DNA of 64,000 bases from Staphylococcus saccharolyticus (GTDB lineage: Bacteria; Bacillota; Bacilli; Staphylococcales; Staphylococcaceae), in contig NZ_UHDZ01000001.1 in NCBI RefSeq assembly GCF_900458815.1, positions 992,001 to 1,056,000 on the forward strand, in the 5' to 3' direction. The translations under genes and the position numbers were made by a program. Position 1 is the first letter of the stretch. The number at the start of each line of letters is the position of its first letter. The notes beneath the pieces were generated by a model, which saw nothing but the letters and a program-made list of their open reading frames with translations, was not told the DNA's origin and searched no databases. Shown here piece by piece: positions 28,488-40,581 of the stretch.

Positions 28488-30902
28488 TTGAATTACAATC
28501 ACAAAGAAATTGAAAAAAAATGGCAAGATTACTGGGAAGAGAATAAAACATTTAAAACGAGCGATAATTTAGGACAAAAGAAGTTTTACGCATTAGACAT
28601 GTTTCCTTATCCATCAGGTGCAGGATTACACGTAGGACACCCAGAAGGTTATACTGCAACTGACATTATTTCACGTTATAAACGTATGCAAGGGTACAAT
28701 GTGCTTCATCCAATGGGGTGGGATGCCTTTGGATTACCAGCAGAACAATATGCTTTAGATACTGGAAATGATCCAAGAAAATTTACTCAAAAAAATGTAC
28801 AAACGTTCAAACGACAAATTCAAGAATTAGGTTTCAGTTACGATTGGGACAGAGAAGTCAATACAACAGATCCTGAATACTATAAATGGACACAATGGAT
28901 TTTTATTCAACTTTATAATAAAGATTTGGCATATGTTGATGAAGTTGCTGTTAATTGGTGCCCTGCTTTAGGTACAGTTTTATCTAACGAAGAAGTGGTT
29001 GATGGTATGTCAGAACGCGGTGGACACACTGTATATCATAAGCCTATGAAACAATGGGTGCTTAAAATTACTGAATATGCTGATAGATTACTCGAAGATT
29101 TAAATGAACTTGATTGGCCCGAATCAATTAAGGATATGCAAAGAAATTGGATTGGACGTTCAGAAGGAGCTAAAGTTACTTTCAATGTAGAAGGATCTGA
29201 TAATCAAATTGAAGTATTTACGACACGTCCGGATACAATTTATGGTACTTCTTTTATAGTATTAAGTCCCGAACATGCACTAGTACATAAAATTACTACT
29301 TCTGATAAGCAAGAAGAAATTAAAGCTTATCAAACTGAAGCTTCTAAGAAATCCGACTTAGAACGTACTGACTTAGCTAAAGGTAAAACTGGCGTATTTA
29401 CAGGTGCATATGCAATTAATCCACTATCTGGGCAACGTTTACCAATTTGGATTGCTGATTATGTATTATCAACTTATGGCACAGGTGCAGTTATGGCAGT
29501 ACCTGGTCATGATGAACGAGATCATGAATTTGCTGAAAAGTTCGATTTATCTATTATAGAAGTTATTGAGGGTGGAGATGTTCACTTAGAAGCATACACT
29601 GGTGAAGGTAAACATATTAATTCTGGTGAATTGGATGGTCTTGAAAATGAAGATGCAATTAGTAAAGCAATTGAATTATTAGAAGCAAAAGGTGCTGGTA
29701 AGAAAAAGATTAATTATAAATTACGTGATTGGTTATTTAGTAGACAACGTTATTGGGGTGAACCAATTCCAATTATTCATTGGGAAGATGGCACGATGAC
29801 AACTGTGCCAGAAGAAGATCTGCCATTGCTTTTACCAGAAACAGACGAAATTAGGCCATCAGGTACTGGAGAATCACCACTTGCAAACATCGATAACTTT
29901 GTGAATGTAACTGATGAAAAAACAGGTATGAAGGGCCGACGCGAAACAAATACTATGCCTCAGTGGGCAGGTAGTTGTTGGTACTATTTACGTTATATTG
30001 ATCCTCATAATGACAAAATGATTGCCGACCCAGAAAAATTGAAACATTGGTTACCAGTAGATTTATATATTGGCGGGGTAGAACATGCTGTGCTCCATTT
30101 ACTATACGCTAGATTCTGGCACAAAGTTTTATATGATTTAGGAGTAGTACCTACTAAAGAACCATTCCAAAAATTATATAATCAAGGAATGATTTTAGGT
30201 GAAGGTAATGAAAAAATGAGTAAATCTAAAGGAAATGTCATCAATCCAGATGATATTGTATCTTCACACGGCGCTGACACACTTCGTTTATATGAAATGT
30301 TTATGGGGCCACTTGATGCAGCTATCGCATGGAGTGAAAATGGCTTAGATGGGTCAAGAAGATTTCTAGATCGTGTATGGAGATTAATAGTTACTGATGA
30401 TGGATCTATCAATAATAAAATTGTTGATTCTAATAACCAATCATTAGATAAAGTATATAACCAAACTGTTAAAAAAGTGACAGAAGACTTTGATACATTA
30501 GGATTTAATACAGCAATTAGTCAATTAATGGTATTTATTAATGATTGCTACAAAGCTAATGAAATTTATAAACCTTATATTGAAGGTTTTGTAAAGATGT
30601 TAGCGCCTATAGCACCACATATTTGTGAGGAATTATGGCAGAAATTAGGACATAATGAAACAATTACTTATCAACCTTGGCCAACTTTTGATGAAAGCTT
30701 ATTAATAGATGATGAGGTTGAAATAGTAGTCCAAGTGAATGGTAAAGTAAGAGCTAAATTAAATATTCCTAAAGATTTATCTAAAGAAGAAATGCAAGAT
30801 TTAGCGTTAGCAAATGATAATGTTAGAATGAGTATTGAAGGTAAAGAAGTTAAAAAAGTTATTGTTGTACCTCAAAAACTAGTTAATATAGTTGCTAAAT
30901 AA
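28488..30902 (+). CDS. leuS: Leucyl-tRNA synthetase LeuS
   Basis: Charges tRNA-Leu. It has 804 residues, class I. HVGH at residues 48-51 ([11 protein letters not shown]) and KMSKS ([11 protein letters not shown]) are the catalytic signatures. The CP1 editing domain shows TTRPDTIYG and [15 protein letters not shown] with the editing Asp. I start at TTG 28488 ([12 protein letters not shown]), which fits homologues and lies seven bases after AGGAGG; GTG 28485 would add one residue. The T-box leader governs it. Confidence 0.96.
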   Translation: MNYNHKEIEKKWQDYWEENKTFKTSDNLGQKKFYALDMFPYPSGAGLHVGHPEGYTATDIISRYKRMQGYNVLHPMGWDAFGLPAEQYALDTGNDPRKFTQKNVQTFKRQIQELGFSYDWDREVNTTDPEYYKWTQWIFIQLYNKDLAYVDEVAVNWCPALGTVLSNEEVVDGMSERGGHTVYHKPMKQWVLKITEYADRLLEDLNELDWPESIKDMQRNWIGRSEGAKVTFNVEGSDNQIEVFTTRPDTIYGTSFIVLSPEHALVHKITTSDKQEEIKAYQTEASKKSDLERTDLAKGKTGVFTGAYAINPLSGQRLPIWIADYVLSTYGTGAVMAVPGHDERDHEFAEKFDLSIIEVIEGGDVHLEAYTGEGKHINSGELDGLENEDAISKAIELLEAKGAGKKKINYKLRDWLFSRQRYWGEPIPIIHWEDGTMTTVPEEDLPLLLPETDEIRPSGTGESPLANIDNFVNVTDEKTGMKGRRETNTMPQWAGSCWYYLRYIDPHNDKMIADPEKLKHWLPVDLYIGGVEHAVLHLLYARFWHKVLYDLGVVPTKEPFQKLYNQGMILGEGNEKMSKSKGNVINPDDIVSSHGADTLRLYEMFMGPLDAAIAWSENGLDGSRRFLDRVWRLIVTDDGSINNKIVDSNNQSLDKVYNQTVKKVTEDFDTLGFNTAISQLMVFINDCYKANEIYKPYIEGFVKMLAPIAPHICEELWQKLGHNETITYQPWPTFDESLLIDDEVEIVVQVNGKVRAKLNIPKDLSKEEMQDLALANDNVRMSIEGKEVKKVIVVPQKLVNIVAK

Positions 30903-30921
30903 GTTAAAGGAGAGCTATTAA

Positions 30922-31233
30922 ATGGAGTCAATTTCAGTAGATGAATTAAAGAAAAAAGTATTAGATTCTAATCCAATTCATATTGTAGATGTACGTACAA
31001 ATGAAGAAACAACAATGGGAGTAATACCAGGAGCTACTACGATTCCTATGGATCAAATTCATGATAATTTAAATCAATTTAACAAAAATGAAACGTACTA
31101 TATTATTTGTGCTGCGGGTAGACGAAGCGCAAAAGTAGTTGAGTGTTTAGAGGAGCGAGGTATTCATGCCATCAATGTAGAAGGTGGTATGAATGAGTGG
31201 GGTGACAAAGGTACAGTTGTAGACAATATATAA
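30922..31233 (+). CDS. Single-domain rhodanese-like protein
   Basis: A 103-residue sulfurtransferase domain. The active-site loop CAAGRRS has catalytic Cys63, with HIVDVRTNEE and GGMNEWGD as the conserved flanks. Such proteins carry persulfide sulfur; the acceptor is unknown. ATG 30922 follows AAAGGAGAGC, 19 bases after leuS, so it is probably transcribed with it. A terminator follows at once. Confidence 0.88.
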   Translation: MESISVDELKKKVLDSNPIHIVDVRTNEETTMGVIPGATTIPMDQIHDNLNQFNKNETYYIICAAGRRSAKVVECLEERGIHAINVEGGMNEWGDKGTVVDNI

Positions 31234-31251
31234 TTGATTAGTTTAAGTGAT

Positions 31252-31281
31252 ACCAGTTCGCATTGAACTGGTGTTTTTTTA
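31252..31281 (+). terminator. Terminator after leuS-rhodanese
   Basis: ACCAGTTC (31252-31259) pairs with GAACTGGT (31265-31272), followed by seven T. The remaining 250 bases to 31531 are AT-rich with no feature seen. Confidence 0.88.
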
Positions 31282-31531
31282 TGCAGAAAATCAACTTAAA
31301 AATAGTAAACGATTTTGAAATTTAAAAAATAAAAATCGATTTAAAAAGCATTAAAATAATTATAAGAAATATTAGATTTTTAATATTATAGATGATAAAA
31401 TTAAATAGACTTAAAAAGATTGTGTTTAATTAATATGATTGAATGATTAGGATGAGTCATATCACAATCATCTCTTTACAAAATTCATTAAACAAACATC
31501 ATGAAGAATTAACATCTAGGAGGACAACTTA

Positions 31532-34500
31532 ATGAATCTATTTAGAAAACAGAAATTTAGTATTAGAAAGTTTAATATTGCTATCTTTTCAACGTTGATA
31601 GCTACCATCACATTTTTAGCACATCCAGGCCAGGAGTCTGCCTCAGAACTGGATTCTACACAAGAAAATAATAATAATGTAGTTTCTTCCTTTACCGATA
31701 ATACTCAAAATTTAATAAACGCAGATCAAACTCAAAATGACCCATCCACTAATAGTTCTGATCAAACAAATATTCAATCATCTGAAAACACTCAAAATAA
31801 TACTCAAGCACAAAATTTAAATGATGAACATCCAGAGGTGCAACCTGCAAATAAGCCAGTTGCTGAAATAACTCAAGAGGATACTCAAAGTACTACAGCA
31901 CCTACTAATAATGTTGAAGATAACTCAGAAACTAGCGTTGTGCATGTTAATGAACCAGCTAAACATCATATAGATGGATACTAGAAATCAAACTAACCAT
32001 AACCAACGTTCCTCTGTACCAGAATCTAAAGCAACTACAGAAGAGTCTAACAAGCCTAAAAAACGAAGTAGAAGAGCTGTAGATACAAGTAATGGCAATG
32101 ATGCTAGTGCAACAACTACCAATACAGACCCTAATATAAGTAACACTGGTCAAAATAGTATCAATACTATAATCACTTTTGATGATTTAGGTATTAGAAC
32201 GAGCACAAATAGAAGTCGTCCTGAAGTTAAAGTTGTAGATAGTTTAAGTGGCTTTAACTTGATTAATGGAGGGAAAGTAGGTCTTTTAAATAGTGTATTA
32301 GAACGTACAAATGTCTTTGACAGTGCTGATCCTAAAAACTATCAAGCTGTTGATAATGTCGTAGCTTTAGGCCGAATTAACGGCAATGATCCTAATGATC
32401 ACGGTGGTTTTAATGGTATCGAGAAATAATTTTCAGTAAATCCTAATTCTGAAATTGTATTTTCATTTAATACTATGACCTCAAGAAACAGAAAAGGTGG
32501 TACTAATTTAGTTTTAAGAAACGCTGAAAATAATCAAGAAATTGCTTCAACGGATATTCAAGGTGGAGGAGTATGGCGTCTATTTAAAATTCCAGAGAAT
32601 GTTCATAGAATAAAAGTGCAATTTTTACCTATGAACGAAATTCACACTGATTATAAAAGAATCCTACAATTACAAGATGATTATAGATATTATTCTTTTA
32701 TTGACTCGATTGTTATTCATTTAGGTTCTCATTTATATGTTAAATCAAGACAGGTTAATAAAAATGTAAAAAATGGTAAAGAATTTGAAATCAATACACG
32801 TATAGAAAATAATGGTAGTTTTGCAGCAGCCATTGGTCCAAATGAATTAACTTATACTGTTAACTTACCGGAAAATTTTGAATATGTTGAAAATTCAACA
32901 GAAGTTTCCTTTGTTAATGGTAACATTCCGAACTCTACAATTAAGCCGTTAACTGTCAATTTTGATAGACAAAATCGAACTTTAACTTTTTCTAGTAATG
33001 GTTTGGATTTGGGAAGAAGTGCACAAGATGTTGCAAGATTTTTACCTAATAAAATTTTAAATATTAGATGTAAGCTTAGACCAGTTAACATCTTAACACC
33101 ACGTGAAGTGACGTTAAATGAAGCAATAAAGTATAAAATATATTCGGAATATTATTTCAACACAACTGACAGTACCGTTACAGGCCAACAAACACCATTT
33201 AATGTAAATGTCATCATGAATAAAGATGATTTATCTGAACAAGTAAATAATGATATTATTCCATCAAACTATACACTTGCTTCTTATAATAAGTTAAAAG
33301 AACGAGCACAGACTATTCTTGATGGAGAAGCAAACAATGTTCCATTTAATCAAAGATACTCTCAAACTCAAATTGATGGTTTATTACATGAATTACAAAC
33401 AACATTAATAAGCCGTGTGAGTGCTTCGAGAGAACTTAATGATACAGCACAAGAAATGACTGATGGTGCATATGACAGTAAAGAGTTAACAACTGAGGAA
33501 AAAGATGCATTAGTTGAACAAATTAAAAATCATAAAAATGAAATTTTAAATGATATTGATGATGAATTAACCAATGAAGGAGTAGAAAGAGTTAAAGATA
33601 CAGGTTTAACTACTCTTGAAGGTGATACACCACAGCCAATTACTAAATCGAATGCACGTACTGCAGTAAATAACAAAGTCAATGAACAAAAAGCTTTAAT
33701 TCAAGGAAATTCTGAGACTACAACTGAAGAAAAAAACGAAGTGATCAGACAAGTAGAAGCACATTCATCAGATGCTATAACAAAAATAGGGGAGGCAGAG
33801 ACGGACACAACTGTCAATGAAACTAGGGATAACGGTACTAATTTAATTAGTTCAGATGTTCCACATTCTAATACTCAAGCGACGTTAGATGAAAGGAATG
33901 AAGCAATAACAAATGTAAATAGAGAAAAAGATCAAGCACTTCAAAATATTAACGACGCTCAGACAAATGATAATGTGAGTGAAGCGGAATCTAATGGTAA
34001 TCGTGCCATTCAACAAGTGGCTTTAAATGTTAGAAAGAAACAAGAGGCCATTGAAGCAATTAACACACACGCACAACAGCAAAAGCAACAAATCCAGGCA
34101 AATAAAATTTTACTACGGAAGAAAAAGCACAAGCCGAGCAAAATGTTGATGAAGCTGTCGCAACTGCAATACAAAATATTAATCGTTCAAATACGAATGC
34201 GAATGTAGATAATGCACAAAGAAATGGCGATAATACAATTACAGCTATTACTTCTTCAACAAAAGTTAGAGATGATGCACGAGTTGCAATTGAAGCTAAA
34301 ATGACTGGTCAACTACAACAAATCAACTCTAATAATATAGTAACAACAGAAGAGAAAGAAGCAGCTATTAATAATGTAAATACTCATAAATAAGAGGTTT
34401 TAGATGATATTAATAGTGCAAGCTCAACTCAAGATGTACGTACTGCTCAACAAAATGGCATTAATACTATTAATCAGGATCAACTTGGACAAACAGCGGA

Positions 34501-36883
34501 AGCTACAATTGAAGAGAGAGAAATAGCAACTAATGAAGCTGATCAAGCATTAGCAAGCGGTAACAATACAATTAATCAGGCACAATCTAACGATAATGTA
34601 AATCAAGCATTAAATAATGCAAATCAAATTATTAGTAATACTAATGTCAACGTACTGAAAAAACCACAAGCTAGACAAGTGATTAGTGCTAAAGCAGAAG
34701 AGAAACTAAATGATATTAAAAATAATAATGAAGGTACTACAGAAGAAAAACAAATTGCTATTCAGAATATTAGAGATGCCAAGAATAGTGCTGATAACCA
34801 AATAACTCAAGATATTACTAATCAAAATGTTGAAAGTGCACAAAGTAATGGTTTAACCACAATTTCAAGAATTCAACCGAACTTTACAAAAAACAGGAAG
34901 CACGAAATCAAATCAATCAAAAGTTTCAAGACAAAGAGACGCAAATTAACAATACGCCAAATGCGACTCAAGAAGAAAAACAAGAAGCAATTCAAAGGTT
35001 GATAAATAAGAGAGATGAAATTAATAATCAAATTAACCAAGCTTCTCGCAATAATGAAGTGGAACAACAAAAAAATGATGGATTGCACGTGTTAGAGGCG
35101 ATTCATACGAATTCTATTAAAAAAGATACAGCACTTGAGGAGTTACAAACTAAATTTAACTCTCAAAATGAACTTATTTCGAATAATAAAGATGCAACAA
35201 CTGAAGAAAAAGCTGCCGCTAATCAAAAACTAAGTCGAGTCGCAGAAACCACTCATCACGCGATTGAGGATGCAGTTGAAACTAGTCAAGTGAACGTAGA
35301 AATGAATAAAGGGATTGACTCAATTAGAGATATTCAACCTTTAGCCGTTAAAAAACCTTCTACTAAAAGTGAATTTGAAAAGGCAGTACAAAGCAAGAAG
35401 GCAGAGATTAATCAAATACAGGATGCTACTCAAGATGAATTACGATATGCTTTAAATCAATTAGATCAATTACATGAAACAGCTAAGAATAGTGTTAACC
35501 AAGATGTACAAGTTAAACCTCAAGCGCTTGAAGAAATACACAATCATGCAGAAAGTCAAAAAGAGAGAATCAATGTTATTGCTGAAGCTACGAAAGAAGA
35601 AAAAGATGTTGCATTACAAAAAGTAGATGCATTGTTAAAACAAGCACAAAACATTATTAATACTGTAAGTAAAAACCATCAAGTTAACGACGCTAAAGCA
35701 TCATCAATAGAAGAGATTCATAAAGTTAATCCGATTGCACTTGTAAAACCACAAGCACTGACAGATATTGCTAATCAATTAGATGCTCAAAGAATTATAA
35801 TTAAAAATAATCAAGAGGCAACTATTGAAGAAAAACGGCTGCAATAGATAAACTTATTAAAGCTTCCGCAAAAATTGCAGAAGCCATCGATAATGCAAAA
35901 CTAATCAAGATGCTGATAATACTAAAACACAAAGTATTGAAGAAATACCTTTAATTGTATCAATTGTTGATAAAAAGCCAGTTGCACGACAAGAGGTACA
36001 ACATAAAGCAAAAGAAATTCGCGCATTGATTAATAAGAATAAGGATGCAACTCAAGAGGAGAAAAATATAGCAATTAACCATTTAGATGATATTGTAAAT
36101 AAAGCAAATATGTCTATTACACAAGCATCTACAAATGATGTTGTGGATAGAGCAAAGGAATTAGCTTTACCTGAAATTCAAAAGGTTTCTGTAATTGCTA
36201 TTAAAAAGTCAGAAGCAAAAGCTCAAACTCAAATCATTGCTATTCATAAACAAAGTAAGCTTGAACAAAATAAAGAAGCTACACAAGAAGAAAAACAAGT
36301 ATTTGCTAGTAGTGCTAAAGTACTATTAAATCGTGTTCAATCACAAATTTCTGATGTATACACAAATGAATAAGTAGATACGATTGTTAAAAACTTTAAA
36401 CTTGAAATCGAAAAATTAGATTTAAAAGCATATAAAAAAGCCACAGCTCGAAAAGAGGTTAAACGTGTTGCTAAAATAATTGTAGAAAATATCGATACAA
36501 ATCAAAATGCAACTACTCAAGCGAAGCGAAGAGCGCAAACATTAGTTGAAGAGATTGTTAATTTAGCACTAAACAATATTAATCTTGCAAATCTAAACGC
36601 TCAAGTTGATGAAATAGTAAAACAAGCTATTGACCAACTTAATGCAATTAAAGTAGAAGAAGAGATTATAAAACCAAGTAAAGATTCAATTCAGTGTCCA
36701 GAACAAGTTGTACAAGATTCTCATAATAACATAACGAAAGAAACTAAAAAAGATACAGTAAATGTTTTACCTGATACTGGTCAAACAGATGAAAATTCTC
36801 CATTAGCTGGCGCTGCACTCATATCTGGATTAGCGTTAATCGCTGCACGTAAATCTAAAAAAGATAAACAATCAAATGATTAA
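31532..36883 (+). pseudogene. SasC/FmtB-like LPXTG surface protein, multiply broken
   Basis: At about 5.35 kb this was a cell-wall-anchored adhesin. ATG 31532 after CTAGGAGGAC opens a YSIRK-type signal (FSIRKFNIAIFSTLI), then an Asn/Gln/Thr-rich region. A globular N-domain lies at about 32170-33230, followed by many DUF1542-type helical repeats (TTEEKxxAIxxV units) to 36600. The 3' end keeps the sorting signal: LPDTG, a hydrophobic stretch and RKSKKDK, ending 36883. Lesions are a frameshift near 31980; TAA at 32427; a frameshift near 34110; TAA at 34390; frameshifts near 34880, 35835 and 35910; and TAA at 36371. It sits next to leuS as sasC does in S. aureus. Adhesion or aggregation function is inferred and lost. 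Confidence 0.88.
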
Positions 36884-36904
36884 ATTTATTTTTGAAAGTG
36901 TTAT

Positions 36905-38167
36905 TTATTTAGTTTCAATATCCTTAAAAGCTCCTGCATTTATTCCAGCGACACGACCAGTAACTAAAGCGCTTGTAATATTATAACCTCCTGTATAACC
37001 ATGAATATCTAATACTTCCCCGCATAGAAATAAACCAGGAACTTGTTTTGACATCATCGTTTTAGGTTGAATCTCTTTTAAAGAAATCCCTCCACCTGTC
37101 ACAAATGCTTTGTCTATTGATAGTGTACCATTGACTGTAAATGTAAAACTTTTTAAATTTGTTATAAACTCATGCAGTTGTTGATTAGATAAGTGATGCG
37201 CAGTTGTCTCATCGGAAATCTTAGATTGTTCTAACATAAACAATAAATAGCGTTCTTCGATTAGTCCACGTAGGCTATTTTTTAAATATCTATCTGGCTC
37301 GCCAGCTAATAAAGATTTTACCTTTTGCGTTAATTGGTCATGATTAAGTTCTGGTAAGACATCTAGCTGCATTGATATTTCTTTTTTCTTTTGATTTTTT
37401 TGCTCTTTATATACAAATTGACTGCAACGTAAAGCTGCAGGTCCACTAATTCCAAAATGGGTAAATATCATATCCATCTGATGACTGATTCTCTTCTTAC
37501 CATTTTTCTTTAAAACAGATAATTCTACATTTTTTAAACTTAAACCTTTTAATTGTTTTGACTTAATAAAATGTTCACTAGAAGTAATTGGTACTTCAGT
37601 TGGAAACAAGTCAGTAATGGTGTGCCCAAGAGATTCAGCAAATTTATAGCCATCACCTGTAGAACCAGTTTGAGGTACAGAAGTTCCACCTGTAGCAATG
37701 ATTAAACTTTTACTCTCAAATTCACCTTTTTGTGTTTTAACTTTAAAATTATGGTCGAATTCTATGCTTACAACTGGAGTTTCTTCAATAATATTGACTT
37801 GATTCAATTTAAGTTGATTAATCAGAACATCTACGACATCTTGCGCTTTGTTAGAAACTGGAAACATTCTTCCGTGATCTTCTTCTTTAAGTTTAACGCC
37901 ACGCGATTCAAAAAAGTTAATAATAGATTCATTATCAAAAACTGAAAAAGGACTATACAAAAATTTACCATTACCAGGAATATTTTTAATTATTTCAGCA
38001 TAGGGGAGTTTGTTTGTTACATTGCAACGTCCACCGCCTGAAATTTTCAATTTACGTCCTAAACCTTTTTTCTTCTCAATTAGCAACACGCTATCACTAA
38101 CATCACTTGCTGCTACGGTTGCCATTAATCCACTTGGACCGCCACCAATTACAATAGTTTGATACAT
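36905..38167 (-). CDS. HI0933-family flavoprotein (BaiN/YhiN-like)
   Basis: A 420-residue FAD protein of unknown substrate. The N-terminal fold is TIVIGGGPSGLMATVAAS, the family signature GRKLKISGGGRCNVTN follows, then LIIATGGTSVPQTGSTGDG, and the C-terminal FAD motif is GLFLCGEVLDIHGYTGGYN. This layout fits PF03486 (HI0933-like). ATG 38167 follows GGAGG. It is convergent with the surface-protein remnant, 21 bases from its stop, and divergent from the flippase gene. Confidence 0.85.
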   Translation of the reverse strand: MYQTIVIGGGPSGLMATVAASDVSDSVLLIEKKKGLGRKLKISGGGRCNVTNKLPYAEIIKNIPGNGKFLYSPFSVFDNESIINFFESRGVKLKEEDHGRMFPVSNKAQDVVDVLINQLKLNQVNIIEETPVVSIEFDHNFKVKTQKGEFESKSLIIATGGTSVPQTGSTGDGYKFAESLGHTITDLFPTEVPITSSEHFIKSKQLKGLSLKNVELSVLKKNGKKRISHQMDMIFTHFGISGPAALRCSQFVYKEQKNQKKKEISMQLDVLPELNHDQLTQKVKSLLAGEPDRYLKNSLRGLIEERYLLFMLEQSKISDETTAHHLSNQQLHEFITNLKSFTFTVNGTLSIDKAFVTGGGISLKEIQPKTMMSKQVPGLFLCGEVLDIHGYTGGYNITSALVTGRVAGINAGAFKDIETK

Positions 38168-38482
38168 TGGGGTTTAACCTCCAGACATTTCTTAACATTA
38201 TTTTATATGACTATTAGGGGATATTCTAATAAAATTAATGTTATAAGATGACAAAGTAAACAAAAATAATTATAATGTGAAACTTGGAATGTTATTCGAA
38301 CATCTTACGTTTAAACGTTTTTATTTCTAAAATGCTCTTCAAATGTTTAACTTTAAAAAGTTATTAATAAACGACAAACATGTATAATTTTGTGATATAT
38401 TTTAAAGTAATGCAAGATAAAGCGTTTAAAGTAAATAAAGAAACTAACGAGCATTAATAATTTTTAGATAGGAAGATACGTA
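38168..38482. other. Divergent intergenic region with a palindrome
   Basis: A 315-base gap between divergent genes. ACGTTTAAACGT at 38307-38318 is a perfect 12-base palindrome and a possible operator. No riboswitch or ORF is seen. Confidence 0.35.
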
Positions 38483-40147
38483 ATGAGTGAAAGTAAAGAA
38501 ATGGTTCGTGGGACCTTTTTGATTACAATAAGTATTTTAATTACTAAAGTATTAGGAGTTTTATTTATTATTCCATTCACTTCCTTAATAGGTGGACAGG
38601 AGAACATGGCTCCTTTTACTTATGCTTATGCTCCTTATAATATAGCTATTGCTGTAGCAACGGCAGGTGTGCCTCTAGCTGCATCAAAATATGTTGCTAA
38701 ATATAATGCAATAGGTGCGTATAGGGTCAGCCAGAAATTTTATAAATCTAGTTTTATTGTAATGAGTATTACAGGTATACTAGGATTTCTTGTTTTATAT
38801 TTTTTAGCTCCATACATTGCAGAATTAACTTTATCACGTAATTCTCATGATAAAAATGGTTGGTCTGTAGCTGATATCACGTGGATTATAAGAATTATCA
38901 GTATGGTCGTTATATTTATTCCTGTACTAGCTACTTGGAGAGGCATCTTCCAGGGATATAAATCTATGGGGCCTACAGCTGTATCAGAAGTGACAGAACA
39001 AATTGCACGGATCATTTTCATTTTAGTAGGTAGTTACTTAGTATTAAATGTATTTGTTGGAACTGTTTTACAAGCAAATGGTATTGCTACGTTTGCAGCA
39101 GCTGTAGGTGCAATCGCGGGTATACTCACTTTATGGTACTATTGGATTAAACGTAAGAAAAATATTAATCAAATGGTTGCATCAGATACTGCTAATTTAC
39201 AAGTGCCATATGGCAAGATGTACAAAGAAATTATTGCCTATAGTATCCCGTTTGTTATTGTGAGTCTTAATTTCCCATTATTTAATTTAGTAGATCAATT
39301 TACGCATAACGGTGCGTTGAGTTTAGTTGGTGTTGCACCTCCTTTACAAGATATATTCTTCAATATGTTGAATATGTCGACAAATAAAATTGTAATGATT
39401 CCTACTTCTTTAAGTGCAGGGTTTGCGGTGAGTTTGATTCCATATATTACCAAAACTTATGAAGAGGGACATTTGTTAGAAATGCATAGACAAATTAGAA
39501 CCTCTATTGGTGTATTAATGTTTATAACTGTTCCTGCTAGTATAGGAATTATGGCTCTAGCACAACCATTGTTCACAGTGTTCTATGGCCATGATCCTAT
39601 CGTACACGATCACGATCCTAACTTTGATGGTAGTAGATTACTTTTTTACTACGCACCAGTAGCGATTCTTATTTCTTTACTCAGTGTAACGGCATCAATG
39701 TTACAAGGTATTGATAAACAAAAATTAACAGTTTATGTAATTTTAGGTTCAGTTGTCATTAAATTAGCTTTAAACTATCCACTAATTATGATGTTACACA
39801 CACCAGGTGCAGTATTAAGTACTGCGATAGCGCTGTTGTTTGCTATTAGTTGTAATTTCTTTATTCTTAGAAAATATGCTCAATTTAAATTTAGTTATAG
39901 CTGGGTTCATATGGGTAAAATATTCCTTATATCATTTATTATGATGATTGGAGTTGAACTTGTATTCTTTATTTTAAAACTTTTCTTAGAACCTACAAGA
40001 GTTGGCTATTTAATTATTGTGGCAATTGGTGTTATAGTAGGTGCACTTATCTATGGTGGCATCACAATTAAAACAAAATTAGCCGATGAATTTTTAGGAG
40101 AAATACCAGCAAAAATTAGACGAAAAGTGAAGATTTTACAAGGTTAA
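38483..40147 (+). CDS. MurJ-like lipid II flippase / polysaccharide biosynthesis protein (YtgP type)
   Basis: A 554-residue protein with about 14 transmembrane segments of the MOP exporter superfamily. It opens EMVRGTFLITISILITKVLG and has the conserved ATWRGIFQGYKSMGPTAVSE loop typical of YtgP. The S. aureus counterpart (SAV1754) is regarded as the essential lipid II flippase; the function here follows by homology. ATG 38483 follows AGATAGGAAGAT. It runs straight into an rsuA remnant after the stop, reflecting an ancestral operon. Confidence 0.85.
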   Translation: MSESKEMVRGTFLITISILITKVLGVLFIIPFTSLIGGQENMAPFTYAYAPYNIAIAVATAGVPLAASKYVAKYNAIGAYRVSQKFYKSSFIVMSITGILGFLVLYFLAPYIAELTLSRNSHDKNGWSVADITWIIRIISMVVIFIPVLATWRGIFQGYKSMGPTAVSEVTEQIARIIFILVGSYLVLNVFVGTVLQANGIATFAAAVGAIAGILTLWYYWIKRKKNINQMVASDTANLQVPYGKMYKEIIAYSIPFVIVSLNFPLFNLVDQFTHNGALSLVGVAPPLQDIFFNMLNMSTNKIVMIPTSLSAGFAVSLIPYITKTYEEGHLLEMHRQIRTSIGVLMFITVPASIGIMALAQPLFTVFYGHDPIVHDHDPNFDGSRLLFYYAPVAILISLLSVTASMLQGIDKQKLTVYVILGSVVIKLALNYPLIMMLHTPGAVLSTAIALLFAISCNFFILRKYAQFKFSYSWVHMGKIFLISFIMMIGVELVFFILKLFLEPTRVGYLIIVAIGVIVGALIYGGITIKTKLADEFLGEIPAKIRRKVKILQG

Positions 40148-40561
40148 AACACCTAATTTGCATATTAATGTTGATAAAGATACTGAGGGCTTACTTTTAG
40201 TTACAAATAATGGTCAGTTTAATCATGAATTAATGAGTCTACATAAACATGCTTCTAAAACATATGAAGTTATATTAAAATATCCTATTGATGAATCAGA
40301 TATTGAAGTGTTTAAAGAAGGTGTTAAACTTTCTGATGGAAAGGTTAAACCAGCGATTCTTGAAAAAGTAAATGATACTTTATCTTATGTCACAATTTAT
40401 GAGGAAAGTATCATCAAGTAAAAAGAATGTTTCATAGCATTGAAAATGAGGTATTAGGATTGAAACGTGTTAAAATTGTTAATTTAGAACTTGACTCGTT
40501 TCTAAAGTCTGGCGATTATCGTTTGTTAACAGAAGAAGATTTTAATCATCTTAAAAACTAA
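40148..40561 (+). pseudogene. Ribosomal small-subunit pseudouridine synthase RsuA, N-terminus deleted
   Basis: What remains starts within the catalytic domain right after the flippase stop. NVDKDTEGLLLVTNNGQFNH is the RsuA active-site segment (usually GRLDxDTEGLL), where the leading GR is lost. The frame breaks near 40408 because one base is missing before AAGTATCATCAAGTAAAA; afterwards the tail RMFHSIENEVLGLKRV to TEEDFNHLKN reads to TAA 40559. The S4 domain and start, roughly 100 residues, are deleted. RsuA forms pseudouridine 516 in 16S rRNA and is dispensable in many bacteria. Confidence 0.88.
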
Positions 40562-40581
40562 CAAAGGAGAAGGTGTTCAAC

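Noticed and set aside
33400..36600. DUF1542 fragments as separate genes
   Set aside because: Fragments join in order across frames into one surface protein, and internal starts lack ribosome sites.
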